Of a stretch of 64,000 nt of DNA, positions 1 through 34,392 are shown piece after piece (position 1 is the first letter of the stretch; each line of letters opens with the position of its first letter). Origin of the DNA: Anas platyrhynchos. Lineage: Eukaryota > Chordata > Aves > Anseriformes > Anatidae. The translations under genes and the position numbers were made by a program. The stretch covers positions 20,286,001-20,350,000 of the forward strand of contig NC_092592.1 in the NCBI RefSeq assembly GCF_047663525.1, given 5' to 3'. Below the pieces are notes generated by a model. It searched no databases. It saw nothing but the letters and a program-made list of their open reading frames with translations, and was not told the DNA's origin.

Positions 1-24
1 GCCTGTACTCTGTTTCATTCTCAG

Positions 25-179
25 TTTAGATCAGCACAACCAGCCCCCGGGCAGTATCGTCATAGACAGAGAATCTGAGGTTTACAAGATGCTCCAAGAG
101 AACCAAGAGTCGCATGAGCCACCCAGGCAATCGGCTTCCTTCCTGGTGCTGCAAGAGATTTTGGAGTCAGAAGAGAAAG
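25..179 (+). CDS. PDLIM1: PDLIM1 internal coding exon (pre-LIM linker)
   Basis: The acceptor is TTCTCAG at 18-24 and the donor AAAG|GTAAGC at 179/180. The exon enters with the third base of a split codon and leaves after one base of a Gly codon. It codes for the linker between the PDZ half and the LIM domain. Confidence 0.93.
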
Positions 180-3100
180 GTAAGCCCTTGCTGCACACCT
201 AACCTGGGTGTGCTCTTCCCTTTTGACATTTCTTCAGCTGTATACAGTGTCTCAGAGTAACACCTGAAACTTTGTTCTCCTTTCTCAGCTGTTGCTTCTT
301 CAAGATAACATGTGTAGATGGTTTCCAAAAAAAACAACCTACAGACCCTTTCACTAACTTTACTCTTTTAAATTTCTTTTCCTTGGTTCTTTTCAGCGTC
401 TGTGGGCCTATTATTGTTGCTCATTCATTGACTGAGGGCTAAAGAAATAAACCCCTGCAGTGTTTATTTGTCAAGAAGGAATTCTAAAAGTTACAAAAAC
501 CCTTCTACACTTTCTAAAGTTTTGCCCCTCTAGGATAATATTCACTGATTAAGGAACATCTTAGAGTCAAGACTTCTAAAGGTACCACGAGATAGCACTA
601 TTTAGTGAGTCCTAGAGCTTCTGGTCTCCATCCCTCTACACAAGAAAGAGATCGACTTCTGCAGCTGAATGTAAAAATTTGGAAACTGAGTTACAGCAAT
701 CAGTTCACAGCTTTGAACCTCTGAAACTTCACACTACTTGGCACTCTTGATCTGACATCTGGACTAGTATAGTTCAAGGCTATAGACTTATAGATAAAAA
801 CTCTGATTAACTTAGGTGGGAGCCAAATCATACTCCCTTCTCCCCTTAAATAGAATAAAATAAACAAATAATTAGGAAAAGAATTCAAAGAATGACTTTT
901 TTCCCCCTTTAGACCAGTTGAGACTTTGTCTGTTGTGTTATTAGCTTGGCAGAGGAACATTTAATTTCATCCAACAAAAGCCTGGTGCCGAGATACTCAC
1001 CAGAAGGGGAAACAGCTCAGCCAAGTGCTCTTAGGTCTGAGTGATCTGTAAGGGAACAGCAAAATGAAGGAAGTAAGGAAATTATAGGAAGAAAGAAACC
1101 AGGATTTCGGAGTCTTTAATCTGATATTAAAATACCTACCTGAAAGCATCTGTTAAATTGTGAGTGTTTGCAGCTCGCCCCTCAGAGTTCAGCTCCTGCA
1201 AGGAAGGGACTGGAGGAGCCAGGACTTCTCACGCCTCCGAGGTCCTCCCCCGTGCCTAGTAGTGCTGAAGAAGATAAGAAGCAAAAGCCTCTCTATTTTA
1301 TCAGGCTTTGAAGATTTGCAGCATTACTGGGATTCTCTGGCACGAGGTTTGCCTGCCTGATCACAGGCCGGGATAGGCTTGGGCACTGCTCCACAGTGAG
1401 CTGTAATCACCCGTGCAGAGCGGGGTTACACAGCCCCAGAGGAGACAGTGCCCCAGCCGCGCCACTCGCCCCTACTCAAACACCACTGCTGCTGACTGAT
1501 AACATCCATGGTGATAAACAGCACCCTTGTGGGATGCTTCCCTGATCCTGTCTTCAGGCAATGGCTTGCGTGCAGCAGCAGGGAGCTGTCATCTCCCCAG
1601 CTGGGGCTGGTCCCCGGGGTGTGGGCTGCGCTGAGCCACACCAGCTGGGAGGACCTGGGGTCTGTGTGTGGGCGCTGGTGCGTGGAGGCACGGCGGCTGC
1701 TCGCTGTTTAGACTTGAGCCTGCACGCTGAGGCTTAGGGTGTTTGGCAAGGTGGAACAGGTTATATTTCCTGTGGGTATTTTATTAAGCTGATTCCCTTA
1801 GAAAGATTTAAAAATGTGCTGTCAGTGTTACTGGTGTGAACTAAGTGCTGTCTGAAGCAGAGGGAACAAGCAGGGGTGATAGGGTAGAGCCTGAAAATGG
1901 GGCTGCTGCCCTTCCCAGCAAGGGTCACCTGCAGTGACGGTAAAGGGGGCCAGGTGCTTGCCGGTGTGATTGAAGGGTCCATGGACTCCTGTCCCCATCA
2001 GGGCATTGCACTTCTGGGGCAGCATCTCAGCACTGAGCTCCTTCAAGTCCCTGGGCTAAATGCTGAGGCACATCAGAAGTGACTGTAAGCTCAGCCTGGA
2101 GTGTGCTGTGTGGGGCTGCATGAGGCAATGCAGTGGTACTTGGGCTTGGTGACAGGAATGTGGGATGGGTAGTGCCCCAAATTTTCCCCTCAGTTCATCT
2201 GTCGGAGGCCCTGCCCTGGGCTGCAACATGTCCCAGAACGTGCTAGTCACCAGGGTGAGCTTCTGTGGGATTCTTTGTCCCTTTCCACCACTAACAATGG
2301 GTGCAGTTCGATGTTGGCTTGGTGCTAGGCTGAGGGGTTTTGTCAGCCTTCCCCTCTGAGGTGGCACATGCCTGCCCATCAGCCTCCTCTGTTCCTGGTG
2401 AAACGTCGTGGGAGCCTCTGCAGCCCTCCTTCCCTTCCTGCCTGGTATTGAACCTCTTGCAAAAGTCATACAGATAAGGCTAGTTGTACCAATCGTGTCA
2501 TGTTGTAAGAGGCTGCTTTTACACTGCAGATGTTTGAAGGCTTGCCTCCTATCCTGCATCTAGGATCCACTGCCTGTAGGCACCCAGGTCAGCAGATGTC
2601 TCTTGTGAAGGTCCTGCAGAACATCCCTGCCCCAGAGAGGTTGCACTAGGGAGGTGCCATCCCTGGAGCATGCCACACACCCTGTGTCCCTGCAACAACA
2701 AGGGGTTCGTTAAACAAATCCTCCAGGAGTTGTGGGGGAGTCAGCTCCATCCTACAGCAGACAGCAGAGTGGAAAAAGGCTTTGACAGGCCTTCTTGTCT
2801 GCCAGGACACCCGTCTCCATTTTCTGAACCCAAATCTGGCCATCAGCTTGACTCTGAGTGGGTGCTCAGGACATGGCAGGCAGGCTCTGGTGTTGCTGAG
2901 GCTGGAGCTGAGGCTTTGCTTTGCTTTGTGTCTCTGTGCATGCAAGATACATTAGCTGATGTCCAAAGGGCTTTGAAGATGAGACGGGGCAGAAGCTCTT
3001 CTTACTGCCCACAACCTCAGGCCCTCAGTTTTCCAGGGCCAGGCTAAGCTGTGTCCCTTGTCTCCTTCCTCCTCACACACCCTAAATGCCTTGCCTCCTT

Positions 3101-5106
3101 CCCATGCATGAATCCCTGCCTCAGAGCTGGTGTTGAAGGACCTCACCCCTCCCTAGCAGACTATCTGCTTGGGAGGAGAGCCTACAGCCACGCATCTCAC
3201 ATGCTCTGAAGCACTCTCCTTCCACCCCCAGGAGACCCCACCAAACCATCTGGATTTAGGAGCGTCAAGGCCCCCACCACAAAGGTGGCCTCATCGATTG
3301 GGAATGCCCAGAAGCTGCCCATGTGCGACAAGTGTGGATCTGGCATTGTGTAAGTAAGCCTGTCCCTGTCCCAGGCACCCCATGTGCCTGCGCACACCTC
3401 ACCTCTCACCTCCAGCGTGCCCAGGAGCCGGCCCAGGCATGTTGGTTCTCACCAGCTTTGGTAGCGCTCACCCTGCAAATCCCTGCAGCAAGGCGGAGTT
3501 GGGTTTCCCTCTACAGATCTGTATCAAAGCACGTCACTGTGAGACAACCCCCGGTGCAGTTGTGGCTGCAGTGTTTCTCTTCCTACCTGAATCCTGTTTA
3601 TAGTGCTCAGAAACAAACTGACCTTTCCCTTTAGGGACAGTATTTAATGATTTTCACGTTTTGGTGCTCCCAGCAATACAGCAGCGCAGTGCCCTGGCAG
3701 TCAGAGGCAATGTGGACTGGGAGAGCTGCCTTCTGCTCCCTGCTCTGCTGCAGGACGGAACATCTCTGCTGTGCTGAGGCAAAATTAATTTTTGTTGCCC
3801 GTGTAAGGGTACGCCTGACTTGTAGCACAGCAAGGACAATACAGAGCTTCTGTACTGTGTGACAGCACAAGGGAAACAGCCCATGTCTTTTATTCACCCT
3901 CTGGTTTCTCAACCAATAGTTCTTCTTCACTCATTTTCTCCTTCAGTTCCCCGCAACCCCCTTAGCTTAGCAGCGGGCTCCAGCAGCCGAGTGCTGGGAG
4001 CCCCCTGCACCGCCACGGACAAACTCAGATTTCTCCTGTGTGATCAGACTGTCACACTGCCTCCTGAGACCCGGGGCGCTGTAACTGCGTGGTCCTCACA
4101 CACCTCCATCACCAAGGACCAGCAGAGTCATTACAGAGGCAATCTGTAGGCTGTAAATGTGAATCTGACACAAATCCTACAATTACTCTGTCAGCTAGGG
4201 GGATCTGGAGGGAAAGCACAGGACAGGTCTGTGAATAGCTGTAAAAACTAATGAATTATGGAAAATATAGGTGGCTGCCGAAACCAAATCATACTCCTGG
4301 CAACCGGTGCTGCTGCTGGTGCTAGCTAGCAAGTTGCTATGTAGTTTCTCTTGTCAAGTGTTGGGTCAAGCTGTGAGGGTTTCCAGTCAGACTGACTCAT
4401 GCTGAGTGGGACCGCTGCTCCCGAGCAGCAGCACCTGAGGCTGGGGCCAGGAGCTGGTCACCCTGTGCTCCTGCCTCAGGCGTCGCAGTCGCTAGCAGTG
4501 TCCCCACTGTTGCTGCTGGCAGTTGTTCCTGGGTTTGTTCTGGAAACCAGTAGTTGTCGACCCACATGGATTTTGTTCCCCACACAATGGCCAAGCTGCT
4601 CCCCTCATTTCATCCAGGCCTCTGGAGGCTGGTGGGCCGCCTTCGGAATCACCACAGTGATTCATGCTGCCACAGGCGGTAGGATTGGCCCTGTGAAATT
4701 TAGGGAGATTAGGGAAATTTAGGCTAGGATATGGTTTCCAGAGCAGGGCTCCCCTGCTGGGCATAACTGATCTGTCAGCACCAGCTCGAGCAGAGGCAGG
4801 GTGTATTTGGGAAGATGGTCGCCTGTCAGACCCGGAGGGGGTCAGGCCTGTGTGAGGTGGCTGGGGTGGGGACAGCGTTGGTGCGTGCCCGGTGCTGAGG
4901 GTGCCGGTTCCTTCCCCAGAGGCGTGTTTGTGAAGATCCGGGACAAGCAGCGTCACCCCGAGTGCTATGTGTGCAGCGACTGCGGCACCAACCTCAAGCA
5001 GAAAGGACACTTCTTCGTGGAAGACCAAATCTACTGCGAGAAGCACGCACGGGAGCGGGTGGTTCCCCCAGAGGGCTACGAGGTGGTCACCGTCTTCCCC
5101 AAGTAA
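25..5106 (+). CDS. PDLIM1: PDLIM1 (PDZ and LIM domain protein 1, CLP36/elfin), 3' part: three last coding exons
   Basis: PDLIM1 is a cytoplasmic adaptor. In the family its N-terminal PDZ domain binds alpha-actinin on actin stress fibres and Z-discs, and its C-terminal LIM domain recruits partners such as kinases. Only the C-terminal part is in the window: exons 25-179, 3232-3349 and 4920-5106 (stop TAA 5104-5106). The junction phases agree (split codon at each border) and all visible borders are AG/GT. The first exon codes for the linker before the LIM domain ([12 protein letters not shown], then [15 protein letters not shown]). The LIM zinc ligands are all present: CDKC in the second exon, then HPEC, CSDC and CEKH in the third. 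The protein ends in [10 protein letters not shown], the family's typical C-terminus. PDZ exons lie upstream of position 1. The identification rests on near-identity to the known vertebrate C-terminus and I regard it as secure. Confidence 0.96.
180..3231 (+). other. PDLIM1: PDLIM1 intron between linker exon and first LIM exon
   Basis: This is a 3.05-kb intron with GTAAGC donor and CCCCCAG acceptor. I see no repeat element, RNA gene or coding exon in it. The open frames at about 2.06-2.56 kb and 2.67-3.05 kb show no family similarity and overlap in opposite strands, as chance frames do. Confidence 0.75.
3232..3349 (+). CDS. PDLIM1: PDLIM1 coding exon with first LIM zinc ligands
   Basis: The acceptor is CCCCCAG|GAGACC and the donor ATTGT|GTAAGT. 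The exon codes for [15 protein letters not shown] through [10 protein letters not shown], with the Val codon split. CDKC holds the first two zinc ligands of the LIM domain. Confidence 0.95.
4920..5106 (+). CDS. PDLIM1: PDLIM1 last coding exon (rest of LIM domain, C-terminus)
   Basis: The acceptor is TTCCCCAG|AGGCGTG, and the A completes the split Val codon. The exon carries the remaining six LIM zinc ligands (HPEC, CSDC, CEKH) and ends [10 protein letters not shown] followed by TAA. The coding sequence is GC-rich at third positions, unlike the flanking DNA. Confidence 0.96.
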
Positions 5107-5460
5107 CTGCGCTGCTGCGGGGCCGGCGTGGATGGTTTCTCCTCTGCTGCTCTTCCTTGGAAAGTGTCGCCCTTGCCCTCTTGCCGAATCTTGTTTGCAA
5201 TAAGGAATGCTAGGCACGGCTTTGAGTTTCCTTGCCACATTAATCCTCCCATCTGTTCACGCGAGGTGTCACTAATCATTCAACATTCTTTTCATCTTCT
5301 CTTTCACATTTTTTTTAATACACAGATTTTTATGTTTTTTCCTCCTCCTTTGTGCTGCCAATTGCACAGGAAAATTGGAAGCCAATGTCAGATCACAGCC
5401 CCACCATGTCCCAGTTATTTGCCTTCTGTTTGCATTCAATAAACGGGGTGACTCCACCAG
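5107..5460 (+). other. PDLIM1: PDLIM1 3' UTR (approximate end)
   Basis: This is the sequence from the stop codon to just beyond the AATAAA at 5438. The exact cleavage position is inferred from the usual 10-30 nt spacing and the GT-rich stretch that follows (GGTGGCTGTGTCC). Confidence 0.7.
5438..5443 (+). terminator. PDLIM1: PDLIM1 poly(A) signal AATAAA
   Basis: A canonical AATAAA lies 332 nt after the PDLIM1 stop codon, followed within about 25 nt by a G/T-rich downstream element. It is the first canonical signal after the stop. Confidence 0.8.
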
Positions 5461-8400
5461 GTGGCTGTGTCCACTTTCTCCTGGACTGGGCTTCCTGGGT
5501 GCCTGATGGAGGTGCCCAGCATGTGGCTGTGCCTGCTCTGGGGAACAGCGGGAGGGAATTGCTGAACTGGGGCACAATAGCCTCACATGTCGCCCAGCTG
5601 CTGCCAGACCCCCAGACATTCAGGATGCTGCCTTTCCAAAAATTAGTAAACAAACCACCACAACATCACAAGCCTCTTCTTAGGTAAGGCTGACCTGCCA
5701 CTAAGACTCTGCCTCCAACTGTCCAGATCAACTGTGCAGCTTTTTTGGTGGGTTGGGAATGGGAATAATTCACAAACCCAACTAAATTTAGCTCCTCTCC
5801 TCAGGCTCCTTCTATGGGCAGTGGTGAGCGAGCAATGACGGAATAGCTCGGCCGGCATCCTCAGCTGGCTCATCCCTGGGGATAGGCTGATTTGTCCGTG
5901 CTGCTGGTGCGTGCATGTGCATACACACACAGCTCCTGATACTAACACAGGTAGCTTTATTGTGAGGGTGTGATTTATTTATTTATTTATTTATGGCCTG
6001 CCTTGATGACATTTTCCCTCAGTGCTGTTACAGAGTTAGTACCTTCCCTTCCACTGCACATTTTTCCCAGGGAAATGATGTCTCTCTGCTGCTGTACTGG
6101 CCAGTGCAGACAGGCTGGGCAGGAGCCTGGTCAGTCACAGCATCACCTTCCTGAGTGCTGGTTGCCAGGCTTGAGCAGGACACAGTCCACATGTTCACTG
6201 CAAAGTACTGCTCACAGGTATGGGAACGTCCCAGGTATTCAGTTCAGGTCCCACAGGCACATTAAACTGAAGGTTCTGACACCTTCATGCTCAGGCCTAG
6301 CCCTGGCAAGGAACTGTGGCTTCCCCAGCAGGGCAAACTCCTCGTTGCCCACTCTCTCAGCAGGCTGCTGGCCACACACCATGTGTGGCTGAATGTTTGC
6401 CTCATGGGGCAAAAATGCTGGCCAGGGGCTCCCTCTGTTGTACTGCACACTGACACCAGCACTCCGCCTGTGCCCTGCAGGCTGTGCAAAGTCCCTAAAT
6501 CTTTCCACACTGTATAACGCCTGTCAGCAAAAAGCGGCTGGCTCCAGCTAACCTCGCGAGCTGGCTCTTGCAGAGAGCCTGAGCCATACCCGGTATTTCC
6601 CCAGCCCCAGCCCCAGCCCCTCGCTGTAAACAGACAACAAGCACTGCTTTGTCCCAGGCCGCATGCTTTATCACCCAGCCGAGCTCCTGCGGCGAAGGTT
6701 GGCGGTGCTGCTGGGAAAACACTGATTGTGCGGGGCCTGACGCACGAGCCGGGAACTACAAAAGGTTTGTGGGCCAGCTCTGGAAGTGGAGGTTTCTAAT
6801 GCAGATACCAGTGTTGATCCAATTTATTACTATGGGAACAGGCTGGCCAAGGCAGTCTACATTCATTGCTCACTCTCTGTTGTAGCTCATTGGAAAAAGG
6901 AATGCGTTCATTTTTTATGATGCAGCCCAAAATATTTGGCAACTGCAGCATTCACTGTAGTCTGACTTTCCAAATTCCTCTTGAGTTTAGCAGTTGGCAT
7001 CTGGAGTTTGTCAACAATAAAAAAATAGGCAAAGTGGGGTCAAGCCTGCACCACTGAGCCGCCTACTCAAAAAGTATAAAAATAAAGCAAGAAATACGTA
7101 AAAGATTCCAATTTAAAGCGTCGGGCAGTTTGAAACTGAGCTAGCATCTTCCCATAGAGGGACTGGTTCCCGTGGGTGTGCAGCCTGGCACAGTCTATCA
7201 TTTTGACAGACTACTTGGGTTTTTGGTCACGGCCTCTCCCTGCTGCTGCCACATCGTCCTTTCTCCTCGTGCCCTGCTGCTCCCTGCTGGCTTGCAGGGC
7301 CCTCCTAGGCACAGCACATTGAACTGGAAACCTGCAGGTAGAAAAGGGCTGCAAAAGTCTCAGAGCATAATCAAGCCCAGCAGCATAATGAAGACAGACC
7401 TCTTATTGTCGTTCCACCCCCAGCCAACATGCAAGCTGGAGCAGCATGGCCAGTTGCTCCAGCTTGCACATTTAAATTTCATTTGCTAATGGCATTCTGA
7501 TAAGCACAGAGATTCTTGTCATGGTGAGGGCTTGCCAGCTCAAGCAACGTGTTTGCTAGGCAGGTAAGTAAAAATACCTGAGTGGTGGTATGTGCTAATT
7601 TATTCAAGTTCTGTTGAAATGCCATTAAGGAGAATCTAATGCATGAGATAAATTCACCACATGCATTTTCTTATGTTATCACCTGGAAAAGCCACCAGCA
7701 GTTTCTCTCTCCGCCCAGCTTCCAGATAAGAATATGAGCTGCTCATCAGCTAAAAATAAAAAAAAAAATCTGCATGTAGACAAACAGTAGGAACAGGCAA
7801 GCAGAGATGCCAGCTTTCCAGTCCCTGCATTTGGTCTCAAACAACACAGACATCTCCCACACACTCCCAACAGGAGGAACAATAGTTGAATGTATTAGGG
7901 TGCAGCATGTGACAAGGAGCACTGCTTCCAAGTCGCCAGGACACGCCTATGCATCAAGAATTTGTCTTTATCAACTATGTTTTAAAATATTTTTTTCCCT
8001 CTAATGGCCAATCAAGAGGACATTACTTCATCCAAAACATTATAAAGCTGTTAGCCTCAGTCATCCCCTCCACTGTCCAAGCACCCTTACATTACCATTA
8101 CCACATTTACTTGTGTATCTCCTCCACCTCTGGAAAAGAAGGCTGCTTTCTGAAACACCAGGAAGTGTGTCCCAGCTTATAGACATTAAGGGCACAAATG
8201 TTCAACTGCTTTGAGCGGCTGGGGGGTACCTGCACAGTTCAGGTGAGTAGCAAGCATGAAAACTGTTCTTGACTGTTGGCATAAGAAAGGCAAGGTCATG
8301 CCAAGAAGATACCGCGTTTGCTTTCATCAACTATATTCTCAGTACTTTGGGAGCTTGGGAGCCAAAAGAAAAAAAAAAAAGAGAATTGGGCTCTTCTACA

Positions 8401-9835
8401 GCAGTAAATGCAAAACCTGGCATTGCTTTTACCTTCTGGAAGTGGGCTAAAAAAGCAGTCACACCTCTGCAAAGCAAGTCTCTAAATAACACATCACTGA
8501 ACAGTGAACACATTTCCCTAATGCTACCCTTAGTCTTAATACTAGCTTATGCATCCTTAGGTAGGAAGCAGTTATGACTAAATCCTAGCTGTGCTAGTGT
8601 ATGGGTTAGAAATAGTTGTTCATTTTTATTTCCTATCATACAGTCCTGCCGTGACACATAGCTGTGCTGGATGAACACAGTAAATTAATCTTCTAAAATT
8701 GGGTAAGCTTGTGTGGAAGCAGTTATGTCAGTTTTAATAAAAACTGTTGCAATGATTCCATTTAGATTCTATTGTATGCCTATCATTTACTCTCAGTTCC
8801 TGTGGTAGGTCTTTACTAGCATAAAACAAGGCATAAGAAACTAGGATGGCAGCTCAGCAAATATAAGGAACACACGGAGACAACACAGGTTGGACTTTGT
8901 GTTAGTCAGGATAATAAGTAACTGAACAAAAACTTGAAAACTTCAGTCTTCAATAACTGCACACGAGACACAGCTTTCAACAGGCAAAAGTCAAAGCCAG
9001 CATACTCATTAACAGTTATTTGTTTATCTTTACTTCTGTAAGGCACCATGTATTTTGTGTGAGTATAAAATAACTCCACATCAGCTAATATATTACTCCC
9101 AATGGAGAACATGAATTCCCTACTTGCGAGGTGGCACTCACCTGGTGTTTATATGTCTCATCTACAAATGATCATAAAGCAACAAGAAAGTAGTTTCCAA
9201 TAGTTTGATGAATTAAGTAGTTTATTCTGAAACATTACCCATGCCTTAGTATAACTAGTGTAACTGTAATTGTGACAGCTCCAGCTGCAATGCCATAACT
9301 GCCATTTCCCATTAAGCCTAAAAGACATTTCACAAAGCATAATACAGTTTAAAAGCTGATGCCCATGTTGAAAAATATTGCCTGCAGCTGTCTGTTAGAG
9401 GATAGATATGCAATTAGTTATATACTTCACCTGCTTTATTATCTACTTCCCCTCCTGTCACTCCTGGAATAAAACCAGGCTTCCCGCTGATTTGGAATTT
9501 GAATTCCTGTCTTTTCTGCCCCAGTATAGTCTCAGACTGACCCTTGCCGAGAGTTAGTCCTTGGTCTTCCACATATCCACACATTCTCCTCTTTCCAGTA
9601 CCCAGAGCTCCCTCTACATACTTTAGAGGCCAGTCAATAGATAATTGCTGTCTGCAGCAGGAAACCTTACAGTTTTGTTTGGGTACTCTTAGCTCCCTCA
9701 TTTTAGAGGTTTATTATAGTTGGGTGTTATTTTGATGTGTGAAATGGGCTAAAGGGTTACACGAATAGAGAAAAAGTGAATAATAAGATTTTTAAATAAG
9801 CAAAGCCTAGGTGGTATCCATGTCAAAAAACCTGC
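5461..9835. other. Intergenic region between convergent PDLIM1 and HELLS 3' ends
   Basis: About 4.4 kb with no gene that I can support. It holds an (ATTT)n microsatellite at 5973-5994, A-rich runs, and extra TTTATT words at 9435 and 9710 that could be alternative distal poly(A) signals for HELLS. In human this interval contains the CYP2C cluster and ACSM6; I see no P450 or acyl-CoA synthetase coding remnants here. Confidence 0.7.
5973..5994. repeat. (ATTT)n microsatellite
   Basis: Five and a half uninterrupted copies of ATTT lie in the intergenic tail. Confidence 0.95.
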
Positions 9836-9839
9836 AATG

Positions 9840-10285
9840 CTTCGGACAAACCAGACATTTATTTATTTATCAAAATAATTTGCAGAAGTTAAAAAAAAAA
9901 CAAAACAGAAGCTGTAACAAAGGCATATGCTCTTTCCCTTCCAAATAAAATCGTAACACCGTATTTAAAAAAAAAAAAAAAAGTGTTTTAGGACTTCCAC
10001 AGGAAGATTTTACACAAGTTTGCCAGTTTTTATCACTGATCACAAAAGCTAGCTGAAAATGTGAAACACGCTCATTCTCTTAATCCTTTATCAGAGGCTA
10101 ACAAATCTACAAACATGAAACTATAACAAGCATTACACTTTAGAACATGTTAACATTCTTTGAAAGAACTGGGGGATTTGAAAAAGGCCATGAAGAGTCA
10201 GCATAAAGGATCAGTACGTATAATGACATCTCTGAGAGCTGATGTCAGTCATGTTTGTCATGTAAGACAACAGGCCATTTGCACA
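9840..10285 (-). other. HELLS: HELLS 3' UTR (approximate)
   Basis: An AT-rich stretch of about 445 nt between the HELLS stop codon (10288-10286) and the expected cleavage site past the tandem AATAAA words. No other coding content is seen. Confidence 0.65.
9857..9870 (-). terminator. HELLS: Probable HELLS poly(A) signal, overlapping AATAAA copies
   Basis: On the minus strand the sequence reads AATAAATAAAT, giving two overlapping AATAAA hexamers about 420 nt after the HELLS stop codon. They are the first canonical signals encountered downstream of the stop, so they most likely end the main transcript. Usage is inferred. Confidence 0.65.
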
Positions 10286-33994
<23,709 letters not shown>

Positions 33995-34031
33995 GGCGCG
34001 CCCTGCACCGGCTCCGCCGCGCGCCGCCCGC

Positions 34032-34040
34032 CTCGCGAGA
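34032..34040 (-). promoter_or_regulatory. TCTCGCGAG element, proximal copy
   Basis: It reads TCTCGCGAG on the minus strand (9 of 10 positions of the palindromic TCTCGCGAGA element), 38 bp upstream of the HELLS ATG. Known binders of this element class are BANP and ZBTB33. Confidence 0.65.
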
Positions 34041-34084
34041 CCAAAAACCGCGCGCTCAGCGGGCCGCGCGAGATGGCGCCGAGC

Positions 34085-34093
34085 TCTCGCGAG
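34085..34093 (+). promoter_or_regulatory. TCTCGCGAG element, distal copy
   Basis: It reads TCTCGCGAG on the plus strand. The two copies are 44 bp apart and in opposite orientation of the 9-base match. Confidence 0.65.
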
Positions 34094-34238
34094 GTGGGGG
34101 CGGCTCCCGAAATGGCTTCCGCGGGGGGGCCCGCCCCCTGTCACGGGGAAGGGCCCTACGGAAACACCCCGCGTGCATTGCCTGCTCGCCCCGGGCGTGT
34201 CAGTTGGTTCCTGCCCCTGCAGACACGTGTATTTCATA

Positions 34239-34392
34239 CAATCACAGAATCATTAGGGTTGGAAAAGCCCTCCAAGATCACCTGGTCCAACCATCGCCCT
34301 GCCAGCAGTCACCCGCTGCACCGTGTCCCCAAGCACCGCGTCCAACCTCTCCCCGAACGCCCGCAGGGGTGGTGACTCCACCATTTCCTTGG
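34239..34392 (-). mobile_element. CR1 3'-end fragment upstream of HELLS
   Basis: The plus strand reads AATCACAGAATCATTAGGGT, then GGAAAAGCCCTCCAAGATCA and CCTGGTCCAACCATCGCCCT, a characteristic avian CR1 terminal region in reverse complement. It is about 150 bp long, GC-enriched compared with typical copies, and ends abruptly in non-repeat DNA. It starts about 245 bp upstream of the HELLS ATG, at the island's edge. Confidence 0.9.

Noticed and set aside
2056..2559. A 167-codon minus-strand open frame in a PDLIM1 intron
   Set aside because: No recognisable domain, no promoter, and competing frames on both strands.
4492..5238. A 248-codon minus-strand open frame over the last PDLIM1 exon
   Set aside because: It is the antisense shadow of a GC-rich coding exon and adjacent intron.
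5461..9835. Searching the PDLIM1-HELLS interval for remnants of CYP2C or ACSM6 exons
   Set aside because: No P450 heme-binding motif (FxxGxRxCxG type) or acyl-CoA synthetase motif was seen in any frame.
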